Positions 12,186-21,646 of a stretch of 64,000 bases of DNA are shown here, in pieces. The number at the start of each line of letters is the position of its first letter. Within the stretch, counting starts at the first letter, position 1. The position numbers and the translations under genes are program-made. The notes under the pieces are model-generated. The model did not search any database, had not been told where the DNA came from, and worked only from the letters and a program-made list of their open reading frames with translations. Source of the DNA: Globodera rostochiensis (Eukaryota > Nematoda > Chromadorea > Rhabditida > Heteroderidae); NCBI GenBank assembly GCA_018350325.1, contig JAEVLN010000003.1, positions 1,659,214-1,723,213 on the forward strand, read 5' to 3'.

Positions 12186-13226
12186 GAAGAACTTTATAAA
12201 GAAGTTGTCGCGGAAGTTTTGAGTCATGTTCGTGATGCTTTTTCAGATGATGGTGCGGACAGTGAAGCTCTAAACCAACTTAAATTGGTTGTCGACTGTA
12301 ACAAAGACCTTTTTTATTCCCGAATTTAGCTGTGGGAAGATAAAATCCAGCGGGCTGCATTTCTTGCGATTGCAAATAAAAAGTCGGCGGCTGCGACTTC
12401 AGTTAGTCGGGACCAAGCTAGGGCTGTTACGCGCTGCGTCATTAAAAGTAAAATTTTAAAATAATCGTCTTTTACATAACAAAATAAGGGGAAAATGGAG
12501 AGCACATCCAGAACATTGTGTTGGTGCCAAATTATAAGCGCAAATCTTCAATTTCGGACCAACCGTTGAGAGTTGTGATAAAACGGCAAGCTCAGTGCAG
12601 TAAATTATCACAATTGGATGGAGCGCGGGCAGGGATGTCGGACAGTTCGTCCGAGGATGACGTTCAAACCAATTCTTGTTCTGTCGAGAATGCAAGTATT
12701 GACAACATGGAAGAATACCGGCAAGAGAGTCAGGTTCAAATTGAAATTACTTTTAAACATAGTTCAATTTAAAGTATGAATCGTCTCTAAATTCTGACGA
12801 TGATCTGAGTGATGAGGAGGGCTTGGAGTCACTCTTTGACTCGTGTGTCATTGTCCTCTGCCAGTTTGAGAAGGTGACTCATGTGCGCAACAGTTGGAAA
12901 TTTCGGCTGAAAAGCGGGGTTTGTATGCGATTAGAAGTGCAGGGAACCTATGAAAGGGTGGTGCCGTTATTTCTCATTTTCCAAATAAAATCCTTTCGGG
13001 CACAGGCGTAACCGGAAAAAAAGGTGGGGATCCTCCCTCACACCCCAAATTTATTGTCAGTACTTACGTCAATCGAATAATTTCTATTGAGAAAATTTAT
13101 TTCTCCTAAGTGGTCCTTCATTCCCCCCCCCCCGCCATTTTTTTAACATTTTATTTTTTCCAGTTGGTGAATATTCAAGGCACGGAGTTTTGCTTTCAAA
13201 GTTGCCATGGAGAGGCGGATTGGTGA
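12186..13226 (+). CDS. GTF2A1: Transcription factor IIA large (alpha/beta) subunit
   Basis: The N-terminal exon begins at 12186 with EELYKEVVAEVLSHVRDAF, followed across an intron by LWEDKIQRA: the conserved TFIIA-alpha helical bundle. The C-terminal exons give an acidic run (NSDDDLSDEEGLESLF), then VLCQFEKVTHVRNSWKFRLKSG and, in the last exon (ends 13226), LVNIQGTEFCFQSCHGEADW, the TFIIA-beta barrel ending in the invariant DW. TFIIA stabilises TBP on promoters in the nucleus. Exons end and begin in consistent phases (e.g. donor after 12918, acceptor before TTGGTGAAT). The start codon exon was not identified. The linker between the alpha and beta parts is short and lacks the long Gln-rich spacer of many animals. 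First clear gene of an operon-like + cluster, with RCL1 207 bases downstream. Confidence 0.9.
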
Positions 13227-13432
13227 ATGGTCGCATGAGGATCAAACGCTCGCTACAGATACGATACTCTCGATCATAATTATGAACTTTACTTCGCTCA
13301 ATTACATCTCGATTATTTATTGGGAAGAAGAGAATATTTAAGAGAATGCACTTTTGGTCTATTGCTTTTTATGATCGGAAGTTTTGCATATCGAAATTAA
13401 ATTTGTGACAAATCATAATTTAATTTTGCGAG

Positions 13433-15125
13433 ATGGTCGTACATAAAGAAGTGCAATTGGAGGGTTGCAATTTTCTGAGGCAACACATTGTTTTTTCACT
13501 GCTGAGCGGTCGACCAATTACCATTTCGAGAATACGCCCATATGAAGACGATCCTGGACTGAGAGGTGATCGGTCTCAATTTCTCAACTTCTTTGTTAAG
13601 GATTCGAGCGCACTTTCCTTTCGATGATAAAGAAAGTAACAAATGGCACGGAGATCAAAACGAATAAAAATGGTTAGAATTTACGTGGCGATATAAAAAG
13701 CAATCGGTCCAAACGACGTAAACAAAATGTTATATACGTTCTAAACAAATCGCAGACAAATCGGCTTAAATTTTATTTTTTGTCATGGAGTTTATGTAAT
13801 TTTGTTTTTTGGGCAGGTACCGAACTCACTTTTCGCCCTGGCATAATCCAGGGCGGGGAATTGGAAATTGACTGTGACGTTCAACGCTGTGTCAGTTACT
13901 TTTTGGAGCCTCTCATTCTCATTGCGCCATTCTGCAAAAAACCCTTGGATGTTCATTTTACTGGAGTTACAAATTCCATCAATGAACTTAGTGTCGATGC
14001 CATACGCGCGACATGGCTCCCTGTCTTTTCCCGATTTGTGCTGGCCGATCAAAATGCTGAACTTAAGGTGCGTTGGTCATTCTTAAGACGCTATTTACTG
14101 AATTAGCCATTATGCTCATTGTCAGATCAATGCCAGAGGATTTAAGCCGGATGGCGGCGGTTCTGTAACCTTCACCAGTCCAATCAAAAGGAATTTGCGT
14201 GCCGTGCAATGCGTTGGGCCGGGAAAGGTTTGCAAAGTCAGGGGGCTCGCCTACGTGTGCAAAGTGACGCCTTCAATTGCATCAAGAATGGTATGATCAG
14301 TTTTTCTTATTTATCATTTGGTTATCTGTGCCGTTCAGATCGATGGAGCCAAGAAGATGCTGCACGGGTATATTGCTGACGTTTACATCACAATCGACCA
14401 GAGAAAAGGCCCTCACGGAGGATTGTTTGTGCTTTCTTTCGAGGCTTTTCCCAGCTTCTTTTTCAGATCTCCCGGGTTCGGCATTTTTTTGACAGCCGAG
14501 ACTACTGAAGGCGTATTTTATCATGGCGAAGCGATGTCCCGCCCTAAGGGTCTGAATGAGGAACAAATTGTGCCGGAAGAGGTGGGCGAACAGGCAGCAA
14601 GGCGTTTGCTCGACGAGATTCACAGGGTAAACTCCGTTCGTAATGCCACAATTTACTAATGTAACCGTACGCCGTCCATTATCCCTATATCCGAAATAGT
14701 CCAACCCGTTTAAAAAATGTTTGCGGTTGTTCAGTAAATTGTGGCGTTTCCATTTTTGGATGTTCGATGTAATTTATGTAATTGTAAAAGGGCGGCTGTA
14801 CGGACTCTTCTTCTCAATCTTTGGCTGCTTCGTTTATGACTCTTTGTGACAAGGATGTCTCAAAGTTTCTTTTCGGTCCGCTAACTATCTGCAGGTCATT
14901 CATTCTTCGCCGCTTTCGAATATTCTAAAATATTTTTATTTTAGTGTGCGCACTCTGCGAAATTTGCGATTGTTTTTCGAGCAAATGTTTAAGCTGGAAG
15001 AATGGTGGAAGGTTAAGGCGGAAGTTGCTGGAAAAAGTGAGAAAATGATGAACGGAAGTGAAGACAAATGTTTGTTGACCTGTGTTGGAATTGGCTATTA
15101 CAACATTAGCAAAGACCAACTCTGA
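13433..15125 (+). CDS. RCL1: RNA 3'-terminal phosphate cyclase-like protein (RCL1)
   Basis: Starts MVVHKEVQLEGCNFLRQ, matching the family's N-terminus EGCNFFRQ, and continues through LLSGRPITISRIRPYEDDPG, LTFRPGIIQGGELEIDCDV, GVTNSINELSVDAIRAT, KPDGGG and GFGIFLTAETTEGVF to the C-terminal KCLLTCVGIGYYNISKD. Exons join in frame throughout, e.g. LNFF to KVTNGT across the intron near 13595-13632. RCL1 is the cyclase-fold protein of the nucleolus that acts in 18S rRNA processing with BMS1; it lacks cyclase activity. The ATG lies immediately after an AG (TTTTGCGAG), a possible trans-splice site. Lies 207 bases after TFIIA and 263 before the next gene. Confidence 0.95.
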
Positions 15126-15387
15126 TTATTTTTACCTAATTTTGACCTGTCCATTGTTTGTTATATGCAATGATTGACTGTTCTTGTTACAATCAGCATT
15201 TTTTTAGTAGTGGTTTTTTTGCTGCAATAAAGGCCTACGATTAAGGTCAGTACCAAGAAGGCGATAACCATAACAAGGGGAAGATTCATGGTTTTGATAA
15301 GTAAGCTTTATAGGTATGAAACGTTTGCAGTGAAATTACCGCCATACCTATTAATTTACGAGATAAACTGCTAAAGAAGTTTAAAAA

Positions 15388-15900
15388 ATGTTAAATTCAT
15401 TGGACAGGATGGGTGAAAATTCAGCAGAATATGCTACAAATGCGTCGTCTTTTGCCGCTGCTTTGGTAGTGGATGGGCGGGCAGAATTTTCCAATCACCA
15501 GCAAAGCAAACGATTGCAATCCCTCCCCTTTTCTACGGATTTTACGGGGCCTGCGATGGTTTCCAAATTTTTCCAACCGAAACAATTGGACACGGATGGA
15601 CTTAAAGCAGCTTTGTTCAGAGGGCATTTGCTTTTGGGCAAAACTATCAAGCCACCGGACAGTTTCACCTTTTATGCTGCAAAAGAGATTCAGTTGGAGA
15701 GGGGAGGAGGTACAGTTCCTTAGGGGCACGCAGCGCTTTCAAAATTTTTTTTGTTTTCTGTAGACGTCAAAACGTTCAAAATTGAGGATGCCGTTTCTTC
15801 AATGGAAGTTTGGGAGTACGATGAACTGCCGGACACACGCAAAAAATCGTTGCAGAATGCCTTGGTTGCTCTGCAAATTGCAAATGATCTTGCCACCTGA
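15388..15900 (+). CDS. RNASEH2C: Ribonuclease H2 subunit C
   Basis: Two exons encode about 155 residues. Features shared with RNASEH2C: LQSLPFSTDFTGPAMVSKFF near the middle (compare the family's LHLLPCEV...VGRFF), LKAALFRGHLLLGKTIKPP (FRGR-L-G), and a C-terminal segment with MEVWEYDELPD followed by an Ala/Leu helix. Subunit C has a triple-barrel fold and, with subunit B, scaffolds the catalytic subunit A, which removes ribonucleotides and RNA from DNA in the nucleus. The family diverges quickly, so the call rests on motif order. The second exon begins after TTTTCTGTAG. Its place in the cluster with RCL1 and torsin suggests co-transcription. Confidence 0.8.
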
Positions 15901-16054
15901 ATGATTGTTTTGTTTTTAGTTTAATTTTTATTCATTTCACATAAATCGAATAGACTCTGTCTTTATTTGATCTTGACTGATCAGAATTATGTTCATTCAT
16001 AATTCTTTACAATAATAATGCGCAACTTTCACATCATTTTTTGTTTTTGCAGCA

Positions 16055-17935
16055 ATGAGGGGAATTCGTTTTTTGTTGCTATCACTCCTGTTTTACTCGC
16101 CGTACTTTTTTATCTCATGTGGTGCTGAATTAGTCTCACTAACCGTCGGCGTCAGTGCGTTCAGTGCGTTGGGTCTTTTCATCGGCGACTTTGGTGGACT
16201 TTACACGCTCACCAAATGTAAATGTGAGTTTGGCACAGACAACCTCTGTTTACTTTTAATATATTATATACATTTGAGTTTATGAATGCTGTGATCGGCC
16301 ATGGATAAACCGGGATGTCGCTCTGAGTATGGCATTTTTTGTTCAATTACCCCAAACATGATCAATTAGGGCTTGAACCCGACGTGGAAGAGCGTCTGTA
16401 CGGTCAGCACATTGCACAGAATACGGTGATTAAAGCTCTCAAGGCGCATTTAGCAAAATCGTAAGTTTTTGCTACATTTCGAAAATTGAGAATGTAAAAT
16501 GAGGACATCTAGAAAAAATTTTCGAAACAATTTTGCTTAAGTAAAATGCTTCTGAAAAGAGAGGGGGGCGGGTATGTAATATTAATTATGTGTTGGACTA
16601 AAAATGGAATTGCAATTTCATAAACCCCAACAAAGCCTTGGTTATGTCCTTTCACGGCTGGACGGGCTCGGGCAAGAATTATCTGGCGAAGATGATCGCC
16701 GAAGCCATTTACAAGAAAGCAATGCGAAGTCAATTCGTCCACCAATACGTGGCCACCCATCACTTCCCAAATGTGGAGGAAACGGACAAATACAAAGTAA
16801 TTATCATTTTACAATTCTAAAAGAGTCACGCAAAGAATCTCAAAAAGGGCTTTCCAATTGGTTTTGCATTTAAGGAGCAGCTTCGCACTTGGATTCGAAC
16901 CAATTTGTCGAATTGTGAGCGATCGCTTTTTATATTTGACGAAATGGACAAAATGCCAATTCAATTGCTGGACGCGATTGTCCCCTTTCTTGATTTTTAT
17001 GACCATCTTAACGGGATCGACGCGCGTAAAAGCGTCTTTCTCTTCTTGAGGTTCGTAATTTTTAACTGAAGTATTTTGGTTTTGAAGTAATGGAGGTGCC
17101 AATTCCATTGCGCAACGGGCATTGGAATATTACAATCGAGGAAAGTCCAGGGAAGAGATCGCTTTTCGGGAAATGGAGGAAATCATCCAAATCAGCGCTT
17201 ACAATGAAGGTTATGCGCTAGCGATTTTACAATTACTCACTCACCCGACCGCCAAATAAAAACATCGCTCACAGGCGAAGGCGGTCTCAAGTCCAGCCGC
17301 CTGATCAACAAACATTTAATCGACTATTTTGTGCCCTTTTTACCGTTGGAGAGAAAACATATCGTCATGTGTTTCAAAGACTACCTGCGCTCCCTGAACG
17401 TCAATTACACACCCGAACAGCTCGAACGACTCGTGGATTCCATTTCGGTAATGGGTCTTCCCCATGAAATCACCAACCCAACTCATCACTTCCGAGTTTG
17501 AAAATTTAATCTCTTTCCAAAATGAAACAAACCAAATATAATTTTAAAAAACTAAAAAAAGTTATTAAAAGCCCGAAAAGTTTAAAAAAATGGTTTTTGA
17601 CACACTTTTGGTCATAACTTTTCTCAAACTTAACATATGGGAGGTGAACCGAAGTTTATTTTAACCGACACATTTAGAGCTTTCAAATAATACCAATCTC
17701 GTTCATAAGAAGAGATACAAGGTTTCAAAACCGGAGGCGATGAGATGGGTTGATTCCTTCGCTAATGTCTTGCTGATTAACATTCGAGTCCTTTCCATCT
17801 CAGTATTTTCCGCGTGAAACACCGATTTACGCGTCAGCTGGTTGCAAACAGGTGGTTCAGAGGACAGATTTCATGTTGGATGATCTGATACGAGAATCAC
17901 GGCTGGCGATTAACAATTACAGTGACGAACTATGA
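16055..17935 (+). CDS. Torsin-family AAA+ ATPase (torsinA/OOC-5 type)
   Basis: Begins with a hydrophobic signal/anchor segment (FLLLSLLFYSPYFFISC), for ER entry. Then LYGQHIAQNTVIKALKAHL, the torsin Walker A variant GWTGSGKN (Asn in place of the usual Thr/Ser), HFPNVEETDKYK, Walker B LFIFDEMDKMP, SNGGANSIAQ and a sensor-2 GGLKSS segment. It ends near YSDEL; the distal Cys residue (SAGCKQV) matches torsin positions. Torsins act in the ER lumen and nuclear envelope with LAP1/LULL1-type cofactors; the C. elegans member OOC-5 affects nuclear and ER organisation. At least seven exons. TTTTTGCAGCA directly precedes the ATG, as for a trans-spliced downstream gene, 155 bases after RNase H2C. Confidence 0.95.
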
Positions 17936-18110
17936 CATTTTTTTCTCAGCGGGTCAAAATTACATTTATTTCATTCAATTGCTCGTATTTGTAGTTTATT
18001 ATGTTGGTAATTTTAAAAAAGGATTAAAATTTGTGTTGGAACAAAAAAAAAAGCAACAAAAATTGTGTTATATAACATTTTCGGAGATCTTAGAAAAATT
18101 GAAAATCCAC

Positions 18111-19182
18111 TCAAGAGTTTGAGTCTACCATCATCACATCCGAAGCGCTCGCCATTGTGCTGGTAACCGACGTCAATTTCAGTGATACGGTGATGGAATC
18201 CAAATGACCTTTGTTGATCTAAAATTGAAATAAGAAACAACCGACAGCAAGATTTAAAATCGCATTAAATTCCAGTTTAATTAAAACACCGCGAATTGCT
18301 AACGCCTGGGGGGGGGGGGGGTAAAAACGCGAACAAATATCTTTGGCAGAAGAAAACCTTCTCGCGCAGAATCATGTAAATCGCCCCAAGCACATTCTTT
18401 CCCTTAAAAGATTGAAATAATCGTCATAAGAATTACCCCCTCTCCCGCTTTCTTACCTTTGCAATTACCGGAACGTACTTGACGCTGTCCCCAGTGAGAG
18501 GAAATTCCATCGGATACTAAAGACAATTATTTTTAAATTGCATTCATCCATCTTCCCCATGAAATGAAATGACCTTCAGCGAAACTTTGTTCTGCTCCAT
18601 CCCGGAGCACCAATCCTTCACATATTTGGCCGGAACTCCGGTCCCGAAGAAGTCATCTCCGTTGTAGCTGTGCACAATCAACTTGTCCGCTGTGCTGGTG
18701 ATGGCACTGCGGAGATCATAACACTGGCGGACCTTCTCAAGAAGAGCCTTCTGGAAATGAGAAAATCGAGCAAAATGAAAGTCGTACCAATCAAAAATGC
18801 GACCTGAATGACTTCAACGCCCCTCCCCGTGCGCCAATTGTCGATGTTCGAACGTTTCACCTAAATTCCCCACAATTGCGTAAAAACGCTAATTTTCACA
18901 TTGGCCTGCCGCAACAACTCCTTGGCCAAAGCACTGTAATTGCGAGTGGACCCGTCGGTAAATTTGGCAGATTCGAGTCCGGTCAAATCTTTCACTTTAT
19001 GCATTTGATAGAACTGATCGACACTTTTGTAGCTAACACCATCAACAATAAAATCGAACTTAATTTGTCATATTATAAAGAAAAAGAGAGACAATTACGC
19101 GATGCTGAAGGGTAAAGAGACTCTGATAGCCATGGAAGTTAAAAACGGCGTCCGGAGACACGGGAAAGTCCCTGTGCTCCAT
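18111..19182 (-). CDS. NADAR-domain protein
   Basis: Minus-strand gene of at least six short exons. Segments in order: FPVSPDAVFNFHGYQSLFTL; FDFIVDGVSYKSVDQFYQMH, the family's Y-x-S-x-E/D-x-F/Y-Y motif; LESAKFTDGSTRNYSALAKE; VRQCYDLRSAITSTADKLIV; HSYNGDDFFGTGV, equivalent to the usual D-x-x-W-G-x-G; and GKNVLGAIYMILREK, equivalent to G-x-N-x-L-G-x-x-L-M-x-V-R. NADAR proteins act on ADP-ribose-linked substrates, either ADP-ribosylated bases or riboflavin-pathway intermediates. The D-F-F-G in place of W-G is a divergence. The ATG at 19182 is the first in frame; the frame is open to 19242, so an upstream exon is possible. The last exon, by phase, ends VMMVDSNS. Confidence 0.75.
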
Positions 19183-19418
19183 GGAGTCAGGAACCGGCGT
19201 GTACTTGAAGGGGTTCAAAACAAAAATAAGCCACGATTCCACAACCCATCAAAATACGAAACAGAAAGCTTGTACCGGATAAGTGTGCTGCTGACGACGA
19301 TTTTCTGCGCTTTTCATTGTTTGATAGCGTTTGCCACGCATCCCTAAAATTTATTTTGAGAGCAAATCTTAGAAGCCGATAACCTAAAAGTTTAGGATTT
19401 TGGAACATATTGGGGCTG

Positions 19419-19646
19419 TTAAGGACCTTGCATCAACGACTGTCCCCGGGAGTAGCGACCTCCACCTTCAAGCTTAAACATTTTGCTGCTGTAGGGTCGT
19501 TGGAAGAGCGCCGTCTCTCCTTGGTCACGCGACATTGAACCGAAATCTTGGTATGAATTCATGAACGTATGGTCCCCAAGACGATTCCATGCCGCTACCC
19601 CCGTCGTTGGCACGCCTTGATACTCAGCAAAATCGCGATAACTCAT
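19419..19646 (-). CDS. Small protein of unknown function
   Basis: A 75-codon frame with a true ATG (begins MSYRDFAEYQGVPTTG), low in Leu and rich in Gly, Ser, Tyr and Arg; it ends YSRGQSLMQGP. The composition looks coding and unlike the poly-Pro shadows elsewhere, but I recognise no family. No signal peptide or membrane segment. It sits between the NADAR gene (same strand) and the right arm of the inverted duplication. It could be a complete small gene or a first exon. Confidence 0.45.
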   Translation of the reverse strand: MSYRDFAEYQGVPTTGVAAWNRLGDHTFMNSYQDFGSMSRDQGETALFQRPYSSKMFKLEGGGRYSRGQSLMQGP

Positions 19647-19689
19647 GTTTAAACGAATTTACATAAATAAAAAATGAATAGAGATCGGA

Positions 19690-19800
19690 ATTTTGAAAAA
19701 GCCAAGCCCGGGTACCCGGCTTTTCTCTTAAACAGACCAGACCAGACCAGACCTGGGTCAATAAATCGGGGTAGCCTAGTCTTGGTTTTCTAACAGCCTG
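19690..19800. repeat. GGGTACCCGG-type and (CAGAC)n repeat fragment
   Basis: Contains a palindromic CCCGGGTACCCGG, then four to five tandem copies of a 5-base CAGAC unit. A similar GGTACCCGGGTCGG sequence occurs at 54270-54380. Probably remnants of a dispersed element. No ends defined. Confidence 0.4.
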
Positions 19801-20138
19801 GCCCGACACCAGAGCGGATTCTTATACAGGCCTCGACTTTTATTTATTTTTAAGAGATAACGCCAAATGAAGAGAACATGTTAGGGAAAAAAAGGAAAAT
19901 CGAGATAGTACAGGCTTTTTTGCTGCTGGAGTAGAACCATAGTCCTACCTTACTACAACTTACACCCAAATTAATAGATATTGATGGACTTAAAAATATA
20001 AACACGGGGAGACATGTTTCGGACGGGGAAGGCGGGAAGGAGAAACGAAGAGACCAATTCGTTCGAACTTTATCTGTTTTAAACAAGTTACACTAAATGT
20101 ATTCGTATCACTATTGGCAAATAACTGTCGTCGCCCGC

Positions 20139-20572
20139 TCACGTCGAGTTCGATTCCTCTTCTAATTCTTGGATGCGCTTCTTGTTGCGTTCCATCACGT
20201 CGCGATGGTGCTTGGCCTGCTCTTCGTGATGATCTTGCTCGCGTTTGAGCTGTAGCTTCAGTAATTTCAGCTGCTGTTGCTTCTAAAACGTTAAGTTCCT
20301 AAGCGATGATTTGAGGGCTGATTGAGTGACTGCACTTACAAGTTTGTTGAAGTATTCTTCCTCACGAGCAGCTTCCATTTTGCCGAGTGCCCCGCCCGCA
20401 TCGCGCACAGCTCCGCCACTGCCCCCACCCTTTCCCGAGCCGCCGCCCAAATCTCCAAGTTGGGAAGCCATTCGAGGACTAAAATTTTCGACATTCAAAA
20501 ACTCGATTAGGAGAGATACAAACTGACTGACCTGCTGGAGAAGGAGCGCACAATAATTTTGGTAGAAAACAT
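20139..20572 (-). CDS. mai-2: Mitochondrial ATP synthase inhibitor IF1, copy 2
   Basis: Exact structural twin of copy 1: exons 20572-20532, 20478-20340 and 20282-20139, with the same 41/139/144-base lengths and the same 107-residue frame. The presequence and inhibitory core ([16 protein letters not shown]) are unchanged. The one difference noticed in the protein is Gln for His in [10 protein letters not shown], close to the His-rich pH-sensing region of the coiled coil; nearby synonymous changes (GAA for GAG) suggest selection on the protein. Both copies keep all splice sites and no stops, so both look functional. The promoter regions differ by transposon insertions. Confidence 0.95.
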
Positions 20573-21007
20573 TTTGGTGGCAAATGTTAAATAAATGCTA
20601 AACTTTGAAAAACCGTAACTCAAACTTTTGTTAGCTTGAAAAATCTCAAAATAGGCCAGAGATTTATTTGCATCATTTTTTTGAAATACAAAAAAGGACA
20701 CTTCTTTAGTATAGAGGTCGACGATTTTCAGGTATAGAGTTAGAAACTCTATTTTTTAAATTTGTTTAAACATACAGTATGGTGTGTGGTTTTATTGTGT
20801 GCATTTTTGGCAAGAAATTTTTTTTTCTATAAAAAAATTATTTCACAGAATAGTAAAATAGGTAAAGGATCTTTTGACAAGAAAAATTCGAATTCTTATA
20901 TAGGGATCTAAACAGATCTTTTTGCATACTAAAATTTTTCAAAACAGGCCCAAATAGTGGCAATAGGGACGAAAAGCCATTTTGTAAATAGTCAACAGCC
21001 TACTTAT

Positions 21008-21472
21008 GGGCGCCATGTCATTTGGGCACAAGTCATTTGGGCACTGAGTCTTTAGGGCACCGAGTCATTTGGGCACCAATTCCGGATTTTTTTTTTAAAC
21101 AATACATTACGAAATAGGGTTAATACTGTCGTTTGTAGCCTCCCTTTTTTCAAAAAATATCAAAGCCGATAAAAAAAGTGTTTCTGAGGTTATTCGGGTT
21201 GTGTAGAATCCGAATCTGACCTCCTTTCGACCAATTTCGAATCCCGGACCCGAAAGCTCAAAATTTCCAAATTGTTCGGATTAGGGTCCGGGATTCGAAA
21301 TTGGTCGAAAGGAGGTAAGATTCGGATTCTACACAACCCGAATACCCCTCAGAAACACTTTTTTATCGACTTTGATATTTTTTGATAAAAGGGAGGCTAC
21401 AAACCACTTAACCCTATTTCTTAATGTATTCTTTAAAAAAAATCCGGAATTGGTGCCCAAATGACTCGGTTT
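21008..21472. mobile_element. Foldback element with ~190-bp arms, inserted in the right arm of the inverted duplication
   Basis: About 465 bases absent from the corresponding place in the left arm. The halves are long inverted repeats (about 21058-21250 versus 21285-21470) sharing GTGCCCAAATGACTCGG, AATCCGGAATTGG, the TTTGATATTTTT tract and CGAAATTGGTCGAAAGGAGG. The left end carries extra tandem copies of a roughly 17-base TCATTTGGGCAC motif (21017-21075). No coding frame. The target duplication is unclear: the flanks are CTTAT and TTTGGAAAG against TTATTAGCGGAAAAG in the empty copy. Confidence 0.8.
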
Positions 21473-21646
21473 TTTTGGAAAGTATTGGTTGTTTTAGTCC
21501 GGAAGGTTGAATCAATTTTACTATATAGGGTGGCCATCGGCCCGAGTGCCATACTTGATGGCAGAACAAAAGGCGACCACTCTTTTTTTAATTCAAAATT
21601 TTTTTATTTGAATTTTCTAGCTCATCTCTTTGCAAAGCGTTATTTT

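Larger units (their letters stand above)
19867..21575. repeat. Inverted duplication, right arm (contains IF1 copy 2)
   Basis: Reverse-complement counterpart of 10285-11737. The match is continuous from the 3' flank of IF1 (19867) through the gene to about 21007, resumes after an inserted element at about 21473 (GGAAAGTATTGG) and fades near 21575 past GGCAGAACAAAAGGCGACCA. The arms face each other across about 8.1 kb of unique sequence. Confidence 0.9.

Noticed and set aside
16888..16905. GGATTCGAACC, a tRNA B-box-like sequence
   Set aside because: It lies within the torsin coding exon (RTWIRTN) and no cloverleaf or A box surrounds it.
10285..21575. Inverted duplication as a simple assembly artefact
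   Set aside because: The arms differ by many substitutions and by two unrelated insertions, one with a proper target duplication, which a copied contig would not show.
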